Positions 16,746 through 24,123 of a DNA stretch of 64,000 nt are shown piece after piece (the stretch's first letter is position 1; every line of letters starts with the position of its first letter). Source of the stretch: JALHUB01 sp963719465. Its GTDB lineage: Bacteria > Chloroflexota > Dehalococcoidia > DSTF01 > JALHUB01. The notes under the pieces were generated by a model. The model saw only the letters and a list, made by a program, of their open reading frames with translations. It was not told the DNA's origin and searched no databases. The DNA lies in the NCBI GenBank assembly GCA_963719465.1, contig OY970386.1, positions 310,001 to 374,000 on the forward strand, in the 5' to 3' direction. Position numbers and translations under genes: made by a program.

Positions 16746-17455
16746 CGCACGTCAAGATCTGCGGCGTTCAGTCGGTGCCCGACGCTCTGGCCGCAAGTGA
16801 GGCAGGGGCCGATTTCGTCGGCGTCGTTTTCGCCCAGAGCCCGCGGCGTGTATCAATCGAAACGGCGCGCGAGATAGCGGACGCGCTTGGTGGCACATGT
16901 TATGTCGAGTCGCGCGCGGGAGAAGTGGGCGTCCGGCAGCTGGAACGCCTGTTGGAGGCGAAACGTCCGGCGCTGGTGGGCGTGTTCGACGCGCAGACGG
17001 CAGGCGAAATCGAGTCGGCGGTAGAGGGCGCCGGAATCGACGTTGTTCAGCTTCATGGGTGCGATTTGCCGTGGTTCGCGTCCCGCCTTCCGGTGATCAA
17101 GGCGGTCGAAACGGCCGCGGAGGTGAAGGCGGACAACGATTCGTCGATGCTGTTGCTCGACGGCAGCCGCGGCAGAGGACGGCGCGGCGATTGGGAGTCG
17201 CTGGCCGGGCCGTCTTGTCGGCGGCCGTTCATCCTGGCGGGCGGCCTGACGCCGGAGAACGTGGGAGACGTGGTGCGGCGGCTTCACCCGTGGGGAGTCG
17301 ACGTTAGCAGCGGCGTGGAGACAGACGGTCGCAAGGACGCGGCGAAGATGCGAGAGTTTGTGCGGGCGGCAAAGGGGGCTATCGATGACGTTCTCTTCCG
17401 GATGAGCGCGGCCGGTTCGGCGAGTTCGGCGGGAAATACGTTCCAGAGGTGCTGA
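16742..17455 (+). CDS. trpF: Phosphoribosylanthranilate isomerase (3' end probably frameshifted)
   Basis: 237 residues as read. TIM-barrel isomerase with the catalytic Cys in VKICGVQS, the GADFVGVVFAQSPRRVS block, VVQLHG, and the phosphate-binding FILAGGLTPENV and GVDVSSGVETD. The family normally ends soon after VRAAKGA; here the frame continues 20 or so residues into sequence that encodes the trpB N-terminus in another frame. Removing one T in the run near 17391-17394 would end trpF at the TGA now at 17404-17406 region and restore trpB, so the last part of this reading is doubtful. Confidence 0.9.
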   Translation: MTHVKICGVQSVPDALAASEAGADFVGVVFAQSPRRVSIETAREIADALGGTCYVESRAGEVGVRQLERLLEAKRPALVGVFDAQTAGEIESAVEGAGIDVVQLHGCDLPWFASRLPVIKAVETAAEVKADNDSSMLLLDGSRGRGRRGDWESLAGPSCRRPFILAGGLTPENVGDVVRRLHPWGVDVSSGVETDGRKDAAKMREFVRAAKGAIDDVLFRMSAAGSASSAGNTFQRC

Positions 17456-18600
17456 TGCGGCCGCTGGCGGAGCTGGAGGCGGCGTATCAGTCGGCCTGGG
17501 CCGACGCCGCGTTCCGCTCCCAGCTCGATTCCCTGCTGCGGGAGTATGCGGGACGGCCAACACCGCTGTACTTCGCGGAAGGGCTGTCGCGTCACTGCGG
17601 CGGCGCGCGGATTTACTTGAAGCGAGAGGACCTGCTTCACACAGGCGCGCACAAGATAAACAACGCGCTGGCCCAGGGCCTGCTGTGCCAGCGAATGGGC
17701 AAGAAACGCGTGATAGCCGAGACCGGCGCCGGCCAGCACGGCGTGGCGGCGGCCACCGTCTGCGCGATGCTGGGGCTGGAGTGCGTCGTCTACATGGGCG
17801 CAGAGGACGTGCGCCGACAGATGCCCAACGTATTCCGGATGCGGCTGCTCGGCGCGGAGGTGCGCATCGTCGACAGCGGCAGCCGGACGCTCAAGGACGC
17901 GATTAACGAGGCGATGCGCGACTGGGTGGCGAACGCAGAGACGACGCACTATATGCTGGGAAGCGTCGTCGGGCCGCACCCGTACCCGCTCATCGTGAGG
18001 GAGGCGCAGGCGGTCATCGGCGCCGAGACGCGCGACCAGGCCCTGGCGCAACTCGGCCGCTTGCCCGATTGCCTTATCGCCTGCGTCGGCGGCGGCAGCA
18101 ACGCGATAGGCCTCTTCCATCGCTTCTTTGACGACGCCTCGGTGCGGCTCATCGGCGTCGAGGCGGCCGGGCGCGGGCTTGACTCCGGTCTGCATTCCGC
18201 CAGTCTCGCGCGCGGGCGACCCGGCGTCCTGCACGGCAGCCGCTCGTACCTGCTGCAGGATGCGAACGGCCAGGTGCAGCCGACGCATAGCATCTCCGCA
18301 GGACTGGATTATCCCGGCGTTGGCCCTGAGCACAGCTTCTACAAAGAGTCGGGTCGCGCCGAGTACGTCGCGGTGACGGACGAAGAGGCGCTGGCGGCGT
18401 TTTCGCTGCTCACCCGGACGGAGGGAATAATCCCGGCGCTGGAGTCGGCGCACGCCGTCGCCTGCGCAGTCGATATCGCTGCCGGGATGCCGCCGGAATC
18501 CGCCGTCGTCGTCTGTCTATCCGGCCGCGGCGACAAGGACCTGGAGAGCGCGTCGGAGGCACTGGGCATGGACGGCCGCTGGCGTGAGGGAGAGCGCTAG
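17449..18600 (+). CDS. trpB: Tryptophan synthase beta chain (N-terminus displaced by an apparent indel)
   Basis: 383 residues as read from GTG 17449. PLP enzyme condensing indole with serine. Signatures: LKREDLLHTGAHKINNAL with the PLP lysine, ETGAGQHGVAAATVCA, the phosphate-binding CVGGGSNAIGLF, DYPGVGPEHSF and the C-terminal CLSGRGDKDLE. Bases 17389-17448 in the same frame encode LPDERGRFGEFGGKYVPEV, the canonical TrpB N-terminus, but no start codon is in frame because a TGA stands at 17386. ATG 17385 would serve if one base were removed near 17391. The current reading lacks about 22 residues. The 3' end overlaps the convergent HD-GYP gene by 84 bases. Confidence 0.92.
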   Translation: MLMRPLAELEAAYQSAWADAAFRSQLDSLLREYAGRPTPLYFAEGLSRHCGGARIYLKREDLLHTGAHKINNALAQGLLCQRMGKKRVIAETGAGQHGVAAATVCAMLGLECVVYMGAEDVRRQMPNVFRMRLLGAEVRIVDSGSRTLKDAINEAMRDWVANAETTHYMLGSVVGPHPYPLIVREAQAVIGAETRDQALAQLGRLPDCLIACVGGGSNAIGLFHRFFDDASVRLIGVEAAGRGLDSGLHSASLARGRPGVLHGSRSYLLQDANGQVQPTHSISAGLDYPGVGPEHSFYKESGRAEYVAVTDEEALAAFSLLTRTEGIIPALESAHAVACAVDIAAGMPPESAVVVCLSGRGDKDLESASEALGMDGRWREGER

Positions 18601-19482
18601 GCGGCGTCTCGCAGGGACCTTGGGCTTCGCCCGTCGGAAAGCCACGATCCTGTCGATTTCGCCTTTGTCGACGGCCCGTCGGAAAGCGTCGACGACGACC
18701 GGCGAGTATTTCTTCCCGCGCTGCCTGGCGATCTCGCGCATTGCCTGAACGGGAGGCCAGGGAGCCTTGTAAGACCTCCTCGAAGTCATTGCATCGAAGC
18801 CGTCGGCTACGGCAACAATCGCCGTACTCAGCGGGATCAATTCGCCGTGCAGACCGTCCGGGTAGCCGGTGCCGTCCCAATTCTCGTGGTGCCAGCGGGC
18901 TATCTCGCGGGCTGTCTTGAACCAGGCGTCTTTGGACAGCATCTCCTCTCCCCAAATAGCGTGCTTGCGCATCACCTGCCACTCTTCCTCGGTTAGAGGT
19001 CCGGGCTTCACGAGGATGGAGTCAGGGACCAGGATCTTGCCGAGGTCGTGGAGAAGCGCGAAGAGGCCGATCTCCTGGGCTTCCGCGGCGCTCAGGCCGA
19101 GCTCGAGCGCTATCGCTTGTGAGTACCCCCCTATCCGCTGCAGGTGGTGCTCAGTGTAGGGGTCGTGGGCTTCGGCAGCGGTTGCGAGCAGGAATATCAC
19201 GCTCTCGTACGCCTGGTGTCTCTCATCGCCCTCACGTTGTCTGCCGATTAGCGAGGAGATGCTTTTGACGGCGAGACGCATGAGCTTGACCTCCTCGTCT
19301 TTCCAGGTGCGCGTGCTGGTTGTTGTATCCAGAAAGACCGAGCCGATGACCGTGCCCTTGGTTATCAGGGGAAGGACCACGATTGATTTGATGTCCAGCG
19401 ACTTCCAGAGCCTCTTCTCCGCGGCTGCTTCGGGTGGAAGCATCTCGATGTCGTTGGTGACGATGGGCTCGGCTTTCAACAT
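18517..19482 (-). CDS. HD-GYP domain protein with a truncated GAF domain
   Basis: 321 residues as read. Residues 1-85 are the C-terminal half of a GAF sensor domain (EPIVTNDI, SIVVLPLITKGTVIGSVFLD). Residues 95-260 are an HD-GYP domain that would hydrolyse cyclic di-GMP: AHDPYTEHHLQRIGGY, HD in LLHDLGKILVPD, the GYP-type RWHHENWDGTGYPDGLHGE and VADGFDAMTSRRSYKAP. A real GAF needs about 70 more residues; upstream the frame stays open but without a start, and a neighbouring frame shows plausible GAF-like sequence (DAIVLCSGPDIALLSSR), hinting at a frameshift near 19500. The last 28 codons overlap trpB antisense. Confidence 0.8.
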   Translation of the reverse strand: MLKAEPIVTNDIEMLPPEAAAEKRLWKSLDIKSIVVLPLITKGTVIGSVFLDTTTSTRTWKDEEVKLMRLAVKSISSLIGRQREGDERHQAYESVIFLLATAAEAHDPYTEHHLQRIGGYSQAIALELGLSAAEAQEIGLFALLHDLGKILVPDSILVKPGPLTEEEWQVMRKHAIWGEEMLSKDAWFKTAREIARWHHENWDGTGYPDGLHGELIPLSTAIVAVADGFDAMTSRRSYKAPWPPVQAMREIARQRGKKYSPVVVDAFRRAVDKGEIDRIVAFRRAKPKVPARRRLALSLTPAAVHAQCLRRALQVLVAAAG

Positions 19483-19559
19483 TCTCTTGGATGTCGCGCC
19501 TCCTGATGAGACGCGACGAGAGCAATGCGATGTCAGGGCCGCTGCACAGGACGATGGCG

Positions 19560-19757
19560 TCAGCGACGATGCCCCGGCGTTGCGATGGACAGCATCGCGA
19601 CGCCGGGTGCGAATCCCGCTATCGCCGCAAGGATTACGAATGGCCAGGGGGAAAGACCGGTGGATAACCAGTAGATCAAGGCGATAAACGTGATCAACGC
19701 GCTCACCGCCAATGCCGCTACAAGGACTTCCTCGATGAGAGGATCAAGCCTAACCAT
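19560..19757 (-). CDS. Small two-helix membrane protein, possibly the broken front of the HD-GYP gene
   Basis: 65 residues from ATG 19757. Two hydrophobic helices (EVLVAALAVSALITFIALIYW and WPFVILAAIAGFAPGVAML) separated by a short polar turn, ending in a basic tail. No family recognised. It stops 77 bases before the HD-GYP reading frame, and the DNA between stays open in other frames, so the three pieces could once have been one membrane-GAF-HD-GYP gene. No good ribosome site precedes ATG 19757; AAGGAGGGG lies about 60 bases further upstream. Confidence 0.4.
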   Translation of the reverse strand: MVRLDPLIEEVLVAALAVSALITFIALIYWLSTGLSPWPFVILAAIAGFAPGVAMLSIATPGHRR

Positions 19758-20051
19758 CGTTGTTTGACAGCCGCTGTCTTGACACGTGTGGGTTACGTCC
19801 CGTGATAGCCCCTCCTTAGATCTCTCGACAGCGATCATACATCGACGGGGTACCGCGGACCACGGCACTTCATGTGGATTCAGCGTGGGGCCCGCGTGGA
19901 CCCCGTTTTGGCCGCCTGGCCAAACCGCATTCTCGTCGAGTCCGGTGCTCGGGTTCAGGTGCCATCCGGAGTACCGGAGCCGACGGGGCAACTGTATGAA
20001 CTTCTTAACCCAATTTCAACGCCTTGTCGCCGGTTGGCGAGCAAACGTGCC

Positions 20052-21953
20052 TCACCGCTTGCTCCGCTGCCGTTGTCGCGAAGCGCTCCTCACGTGCTCC
20101 AGCAGCTCCTCCGGCGCGAAGGGCTTGGGCAGCCAGGATACACCGGGATAGCTTCTTGCGCGCGCGATCTCCTGCTCGTTCTCTGTCGCTGTGATGACGA
20201 CCACCGGCACCTGCGAGAACCGCCTTATCTCCTCCAGGATCTCTACGCCGCTTTTCCCAGGCATCTTCATGTCGAGGACAAGCACGTCCGGCTCGTCTGC
20301 CTCCACAAGACCGCACACCTGGAGCGGGTCCGTTGTGGTGACGACCTGATGGCCGGCGACGGTCAAGAAGCGATCCACAAAGCGCAGAATCGACGGCTCA
20401 TCGTCGACAGCTAGGACTCGCAAGCCGACGACCCGTCCCTCCTCGTTGCGCTCAGCCGCGCCAAAGGCGGGCACCGTGAAGCTGAAAGTCGAACCCTTGC
20501 CGGGCCCGTCGCTTTCGGCCCAGATTCGGCCGCCGTGCGCCTTGATAATGCTCTCCGATATCCAGAGGCCGAGTCCCGTGCCTTTTTCCTTCGCTTGCTG
20601 TGCCTGAGAGAACTTGTTGAACAGGAGGGGAAGCTTCTCCGGCGCAATGCCCACCCCGGCGTCCCGGACGCGGACGACGACACTGTCACCGTCCTCTGCT
20701 ACGGCCAAACTGATAGAGAGATCAGGGGGAGAGAACTTCGCGGCGTTCGTCAGGAGATTCGTTAGCACCTGGACAATCCGGCGCCGGTCCGCCCTGACCG
20801 CCGGCAACCGCTTCGGTATCTTGACTCTGACGTGGTGAGGATAGCCGGCGCGCTTGAACGTGTTCAGGGCATCGGCGATTATCTCCGGAAGCTCGGCTTC
20901 TCGCGTGTCAACCGAGAAAGTGCCCGCTTCGATGCGCGTCATGTCCAGAAGGTTGGCGACCATTTCGGTCAGACGGTCGGCCTGGTCGCTGATCACTTCG
21001 AAGAGGTCGCGCGCGTCTTCGCCGCCGGGGGTGGCCGGCCCCGAAAGCGCGATCGCGGCTGAGCCCTTGATTGCCGTGAGCGGCGTTTTCAGCTCATGGC
21101 TGATCACGCCGTAGAACTCGCTGCGTAGCCGCTCCAACTGCTCCTCCGCGAGCTTGCGACGGGTGATGTCCCGGTTAATCTCGATGATCGCGGCGGCCTG
21201 ACCGCTGCGGTCGCGGTGCAACACCTGCAGGCTCAAGACACTGATGGTCGTGCCGTCCCGACGCTCTTGCTTCAGCTCCCCTTCCCAGCGACCGTCCCGC
21301 AGCAGAGCGGCGCGGATCTCGGCGAGAGGCTCGGGATGGACTGTCTGCAGGAGATCGTGGATGGCCCGCCCTAACGCCTCCTCTCGCGAGAAGCCGTACA
21401 TCTCCTCGGTGCCGCTGTTCCAGAGCACTATCTCGTCGTCCAGGTTGCGTACGACCACGGGCGCGTGCTCAAGAAACTCCGCGTGTTCGCGCAGCGCCTC
21501 CTCCGCCTGTTTGCGTCGGCCGATGTCCCGTGCCGTCAAGGTGATCCCCGTCAGTTCCTTTCCGAACCCGAGAACAGGGCTGAACACCCACTCGAACTGC
21601 CTTGCACCGCGCTCCGTCTGGATCTCGACCTCCCCGGTCACCACTCGACGCTTCTTGCTCGCAGTTTCGAGCGCGTTCCCCAATTGCTCGGCGACGTTCG
21701 CCGCCAGCCCCAGCTCCACCAGCGTCCGGCCGCTGACGCCCTGTTGGTTCAACCCCAGAGCCGCGGCGGCGGCAGCGTTGATGAAGAGGACGTTGAGCTG
21801 GGCATCGAACATCGCGATCAAGTCGGGTGAAGACGACAGGAAGACGGTCAGCGTTTCGGTGACCTCCTGTGCGGACAGCGCCGACAGGACGAGCTGCTCG
21901 TTGGCCCGCTGCAGTTCCCGAAGCTGTTCGTCTCTGTCTGCCGCGTTCGACAC
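20052..21953 (-). CDS. Hybrid histidine kinase: PAS-PAS-HisKA-HATPase-REC
   Basis: 633 residues, no transmembrane helix, so cytoplasmic. A helical N-terminus leads to two PAS domains (about 35-150 and 160-280), HisKA with the phospho-His in FYGVISHELKTPLTAI, an HATPase_c domain with N box, DAGVGIAPEK and GTGLGLWIS, and a C-terminal receiver (about 515-625: VLAVDDEP, phospho-Asp in VLVLDMKMPGKSG, Lys in SWLPKPFAP). GTG 21953 has AGGAGG upstream. It follows the KaiC-like gene by 23 bases, so the two are probably cotranscribed; a kinase next to a KaiC-like ATPase recalls SasA-KaiC pairs, though this is inference. Confidence 0.9.
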   Translation of the reverse strand: MSNAADRDEQLRELQRANEQLVLSALSAQEVTETLTVFLSSSPDLIAMFDAQLNVLFINAAAAAALGLNQQGVSGRTLVELGLAANVAEQLGNALETASKKRRVVTGEVEIQTERGARQFEWVFSPVLGFGKELTGITLTARDIGRRKQAEEALREHAEFLEHAPVVVRNLDDEIVLWNSGTEEMYGFSREEALGRAIHDLLQTVHPEPLAEIRAALLRDGRWEGELKQERRDGTTISVLSLQVLHRDRSGQAAAIIEINRDITRRKLAEEQLERLRSEFYGVISHELKTPLTAIKGSAAIALSGPATPGGEDARDLFEVISDQADRLTEMVANLLDMTRIEAGTFSVDTREAELPEIIADALNTFKRAGYPHHVRVKIPKRLPAVRADRRRIVQVLTNLLTNAAKFSPPDLSISLAVAEDGDSVVVRVRDAGVGIAPEKLPLLFNKFSQAQQAKEKGTGLGLWISESIIKAHGGRIWAESDGPGKGSTFSFTVPAFGAAERNEEGRVVGLRVLAVDDEPSILRFVDRFLTVAGHQVVTTTDPLQVCGLVEADEPDVLVLDMKMPGKSGVEILEEIRRFSQVPVVVITATENEQEIARARSYPGVSWLPKPFAPEELLEHVRSASRQRQRSKR

Positions 21954-21976
21954 TCTGCCTCCTGAGAATCCGGCCT

Positions 21977-23470
21977 TCAGGCGACCGGCGGTCTCCCGTC
22001 GTCCTCGATATTCGAAGAGACTGGCCAGGGAACGCCGAGGATCACGCCCCGGTAGTTCGTGTACGACGGCCCCATCTCAATGCCGCGCGCGGTGGTTTGG
22101 TAGGCGCGGAGCGCCGACGAATGGTAGCTGGAGCGCATCTTGACCACAACCATTGCCTTCTTCAACTCGCCCCTGATCTCCACGTAACGCTGGAGGATCA
22201 CGTCATCGGCGAGGAAAGAGATCTCGTATGAACTGAGACAGAGCTCGTTGAAGCTCTCGACGACTTCGCTGGTCATGATTACCGTTACGCCTACTCCCGT
22301 GAGCGTCATCAGCATGCGGTACAGGGACTCGCGGAAGTCCTCGCGGAAGTGGGGCGCCAACGCCAGCTCAAAGCCGGACAGGGAGTCGATGACCAGACGG
22401 CTCACGCCCTCCCGTTCGACGGTCTCGCGGATCTCGTGAAGGACTTCGTCGGCGGACAGATCGAGAGGGCGCAGGTAGATCATGTGCAGCAGGTTGGAGC
22501 CGATCATCTTTCCCAGATCGAATCCGAGGGATTTCGCACGAGCGAGGTACTCTTGCGGGTGCTCCTCGAAGACTGCCATCAGTCCGCACTCGCCCTGCTC
22601 GCACCCCTTCGCGATGAAGTGCGTCGCCAGGGTGCTCTTGCCGGAGCCGGAGGGCCCACTGACCAGCAAGGCGTCGCCGGCCGGGATGCCGCCGCCCAGC
22701 ATCTCGTCGAGGTCGGTAATACCGATCGAGAGGCGCTTATCATGGCGGACTGCCTTTCGATCGAACGCCTTCGGCGCGCGAGGGAAAAACTCCAACCCTT
22801 CGTTCGATATGCGGAGAGTGTGGAGACCGGGCATTGTGGCCTGCCCGCGCATCTTCAGGACCTGCACCTTACGTATCACGGCGTTGCGCTCGACGACCTG
22901 ACTGAGCCAGAGAATCCCGTCGGCTATGGTAAAAAGGGGATTGTCCTCCATCTCGTGCTCTTGGTACTCGCCCACAAGGAAGGAAGTGGCCTGCCACGAC
23001 GTGAGCTGAAGCGCCAGACGTTGCGCAAATTCACCGAGTACTCGCGATCCCTCGGATGACGCGCGCACTACCGTCCGGAACGAATCAACAACGACAATAC
23101 CCGGCTCAATCCTGTCGACCTCTGCCACAATCCGCTTCAGCATACTCTCCAGATCGCCGCTGGCCGCCTCTTCGCTCAGATTGACGAAGTGAACCGCATT
23201 ATCCAATTTCTCAACGTCGAAGAAGGACATTTGCTGAGCGTAGCGCAGCATCTTGATCGCCGGCTCGCCGAGGACAGTGAAATAGAGTGCCGGACGCTCG
23301 GGCGAGGCCAGGGCAAAGGCGATCTGCTGAGCGAGCGTTGTCTTGCCGGTCCCCGGCGCGCCAACGATCATGTTCAACGAATACTGTGCGATGCCGCCTC
23401 CAAGGATGTCGTCAAGGCCCGGCACATTGCTGGGCAGCATGGGAATATGAACTGGCGATGGTTCGCTCAA
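21977..23470 (-). CDS. KaiC-like double-domain ATPase
   Basis: 497 residues with two RecA/KaiC domains. Domain I (about 15-245) has Walker A GAPGTGKTTLAQQ and Walker B IVVVDSFRT; domain II (about 250-480) has GPSGSGKSTLATHF and LVIDSLSGFELAL. The C-terminus lacks the clear Ser-Thr autophosphorylation tail of clock KaiC, and no KaiA or KaiB is nearby, so a clock role is not implied. Family members couple ATP hydrolysis to signalling complexes. TTG 23470 is chosen since AGGAGGAG lies 5 bases upstream; the longer reading to 23527 has no such site. Confidence 0.88.
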   Translation of the reverse strand: MSEPSPVHIPMLPSNVPGLDDILGGGIAQYSLNMIVGAPGTGKTTLAQQIAFALASPERPALYFTVLGEPAIKMLRYAQQMSFFDVEKLDNAVHFVNLSEEAASGDLESMLKRIVAEVDRIEPGIVVVDSFRTVVRASSEGSRVLGEFAQRLALQLTSWQATSFLVGEYQEHEMEDNPLFTIADGILWLSQVVERNAVIRKVQVLKMRGQATMPGLHTLRISNEGLEFFPRAPKAFDRKAVRHDKRLSIGITDLDEMLGGGIPAGDALLVSGPSGSGKSTLATHFIAKGCEQGECGLMAVFEEHPQEYLARAKSLGFDLGKMIGSNLLHMIYLRPLDLSADEVLHEIRETVEREGVSRLVIDSLSGFELALAPHFREDFRESLYRMLMTLTGVGVTVIMTSEVVESFNELCLSSYEISFLADDVILQRYVEIRGELKKAMVVVKMRSSYHSSALRAYQTTARGIEMGPSYTNYRGVILGVPWPVSSNIEDDGRPPVA

Positions 23471-23483
23471 CGATTCTCCTCCT

Positions 23484-23894
23484 TCATGTTGTCGCGCCCT
23501 CCATCGACAGCTCAGGCCAGACGGCACGCAGTTGCTGGTGGGTCAGCCCCTCGCCGATGAAGGCGCATAGAAGGTCAATAAAGGCTGCAATAATAGCTGC
23601 GGCGGAGCCCAGAGCGTCCTCGCTATCCCCTTCGCCGACGGCTCGCCACAGCCAGTCGAACGACCCGTTGCCCTCGCGGGACGCCTCGACCCCGCGCAGC
23701 AATGGGTAGTCCGCTGCCACGAGGTGGATAGCCCGACCGAAGACGGCGTCGCTGCCGTGCTGGCCAAGAATCCGGACAAAAGGCAAGCGAATCTTGGCCG
23801 AGGCCTGCTGCGCGGCCCTCGCGATGGCTCCCGCAGTCCTATCGGCACCGGCCTCGCTTAGCAAGAGCTGACGGGCTAACTGATTTCTGTCCAA
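23484..23894 (-). CDS. Unknown helical protein upstream of the KaiC-like gene
   Basis: 136 residues from TTG 23894 (MDRNQLARQLL), which has GGAG 5 bases upstream; a longer frame to 23987 begins with weakly coding sequence. The protein looks all-helical, Ala/Leu-rich, with ILGQHGSDAVFGRAIHLVA in the middle and an amphipathic C-terminus (IGEGLTHQQLRAVWPEL). No catalytic motif or known domain recognised. It ends 13 bases before the KaiC-like start and is the first gene of the probable operon, so it may be its regulatory partner. Confidence 0.6.
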   Translation of the reverse strand: MDRNQLARQLLLSEAGADRTAGAIARAAQQASAKIRLPFVRILGQHGSDAVFGRAIHLVAADYPLLRGVEASREGNGSFDWLWRAVGEGDSEDALGSAAAIIAAFIDLLCAFIGEGLTHQQLRAVWPELSMEGATT

Positions 23895-24123
23895 GCGATC
23901 TCCAGCCTCAGATCCGAGGCCGCGGTTGACCGAGCCGTCCGCAAGCACCTTTCCGACATGCTGGCGGGCGCAACACGACGCAGACAAGGAGCGGGGTGGC
24001 GTCAGACGGCACCCGCCGATAGCGAGACATTTAACTTAGTATACCAAAAACGGAGGACCGCAGTTTCGGAGAACAACGGAAGAAACACCTTGAAGTTGGG
24101 CAGGAACGCAACGGCCGCGATCT

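Noticed and set aside
20052..23894. A kaiABC circadian clock
   Set aside because: Only a KaiC-like double ATPase is present; no KaiA or KaiB, and its phosphorylation-site tail is not recognisable.
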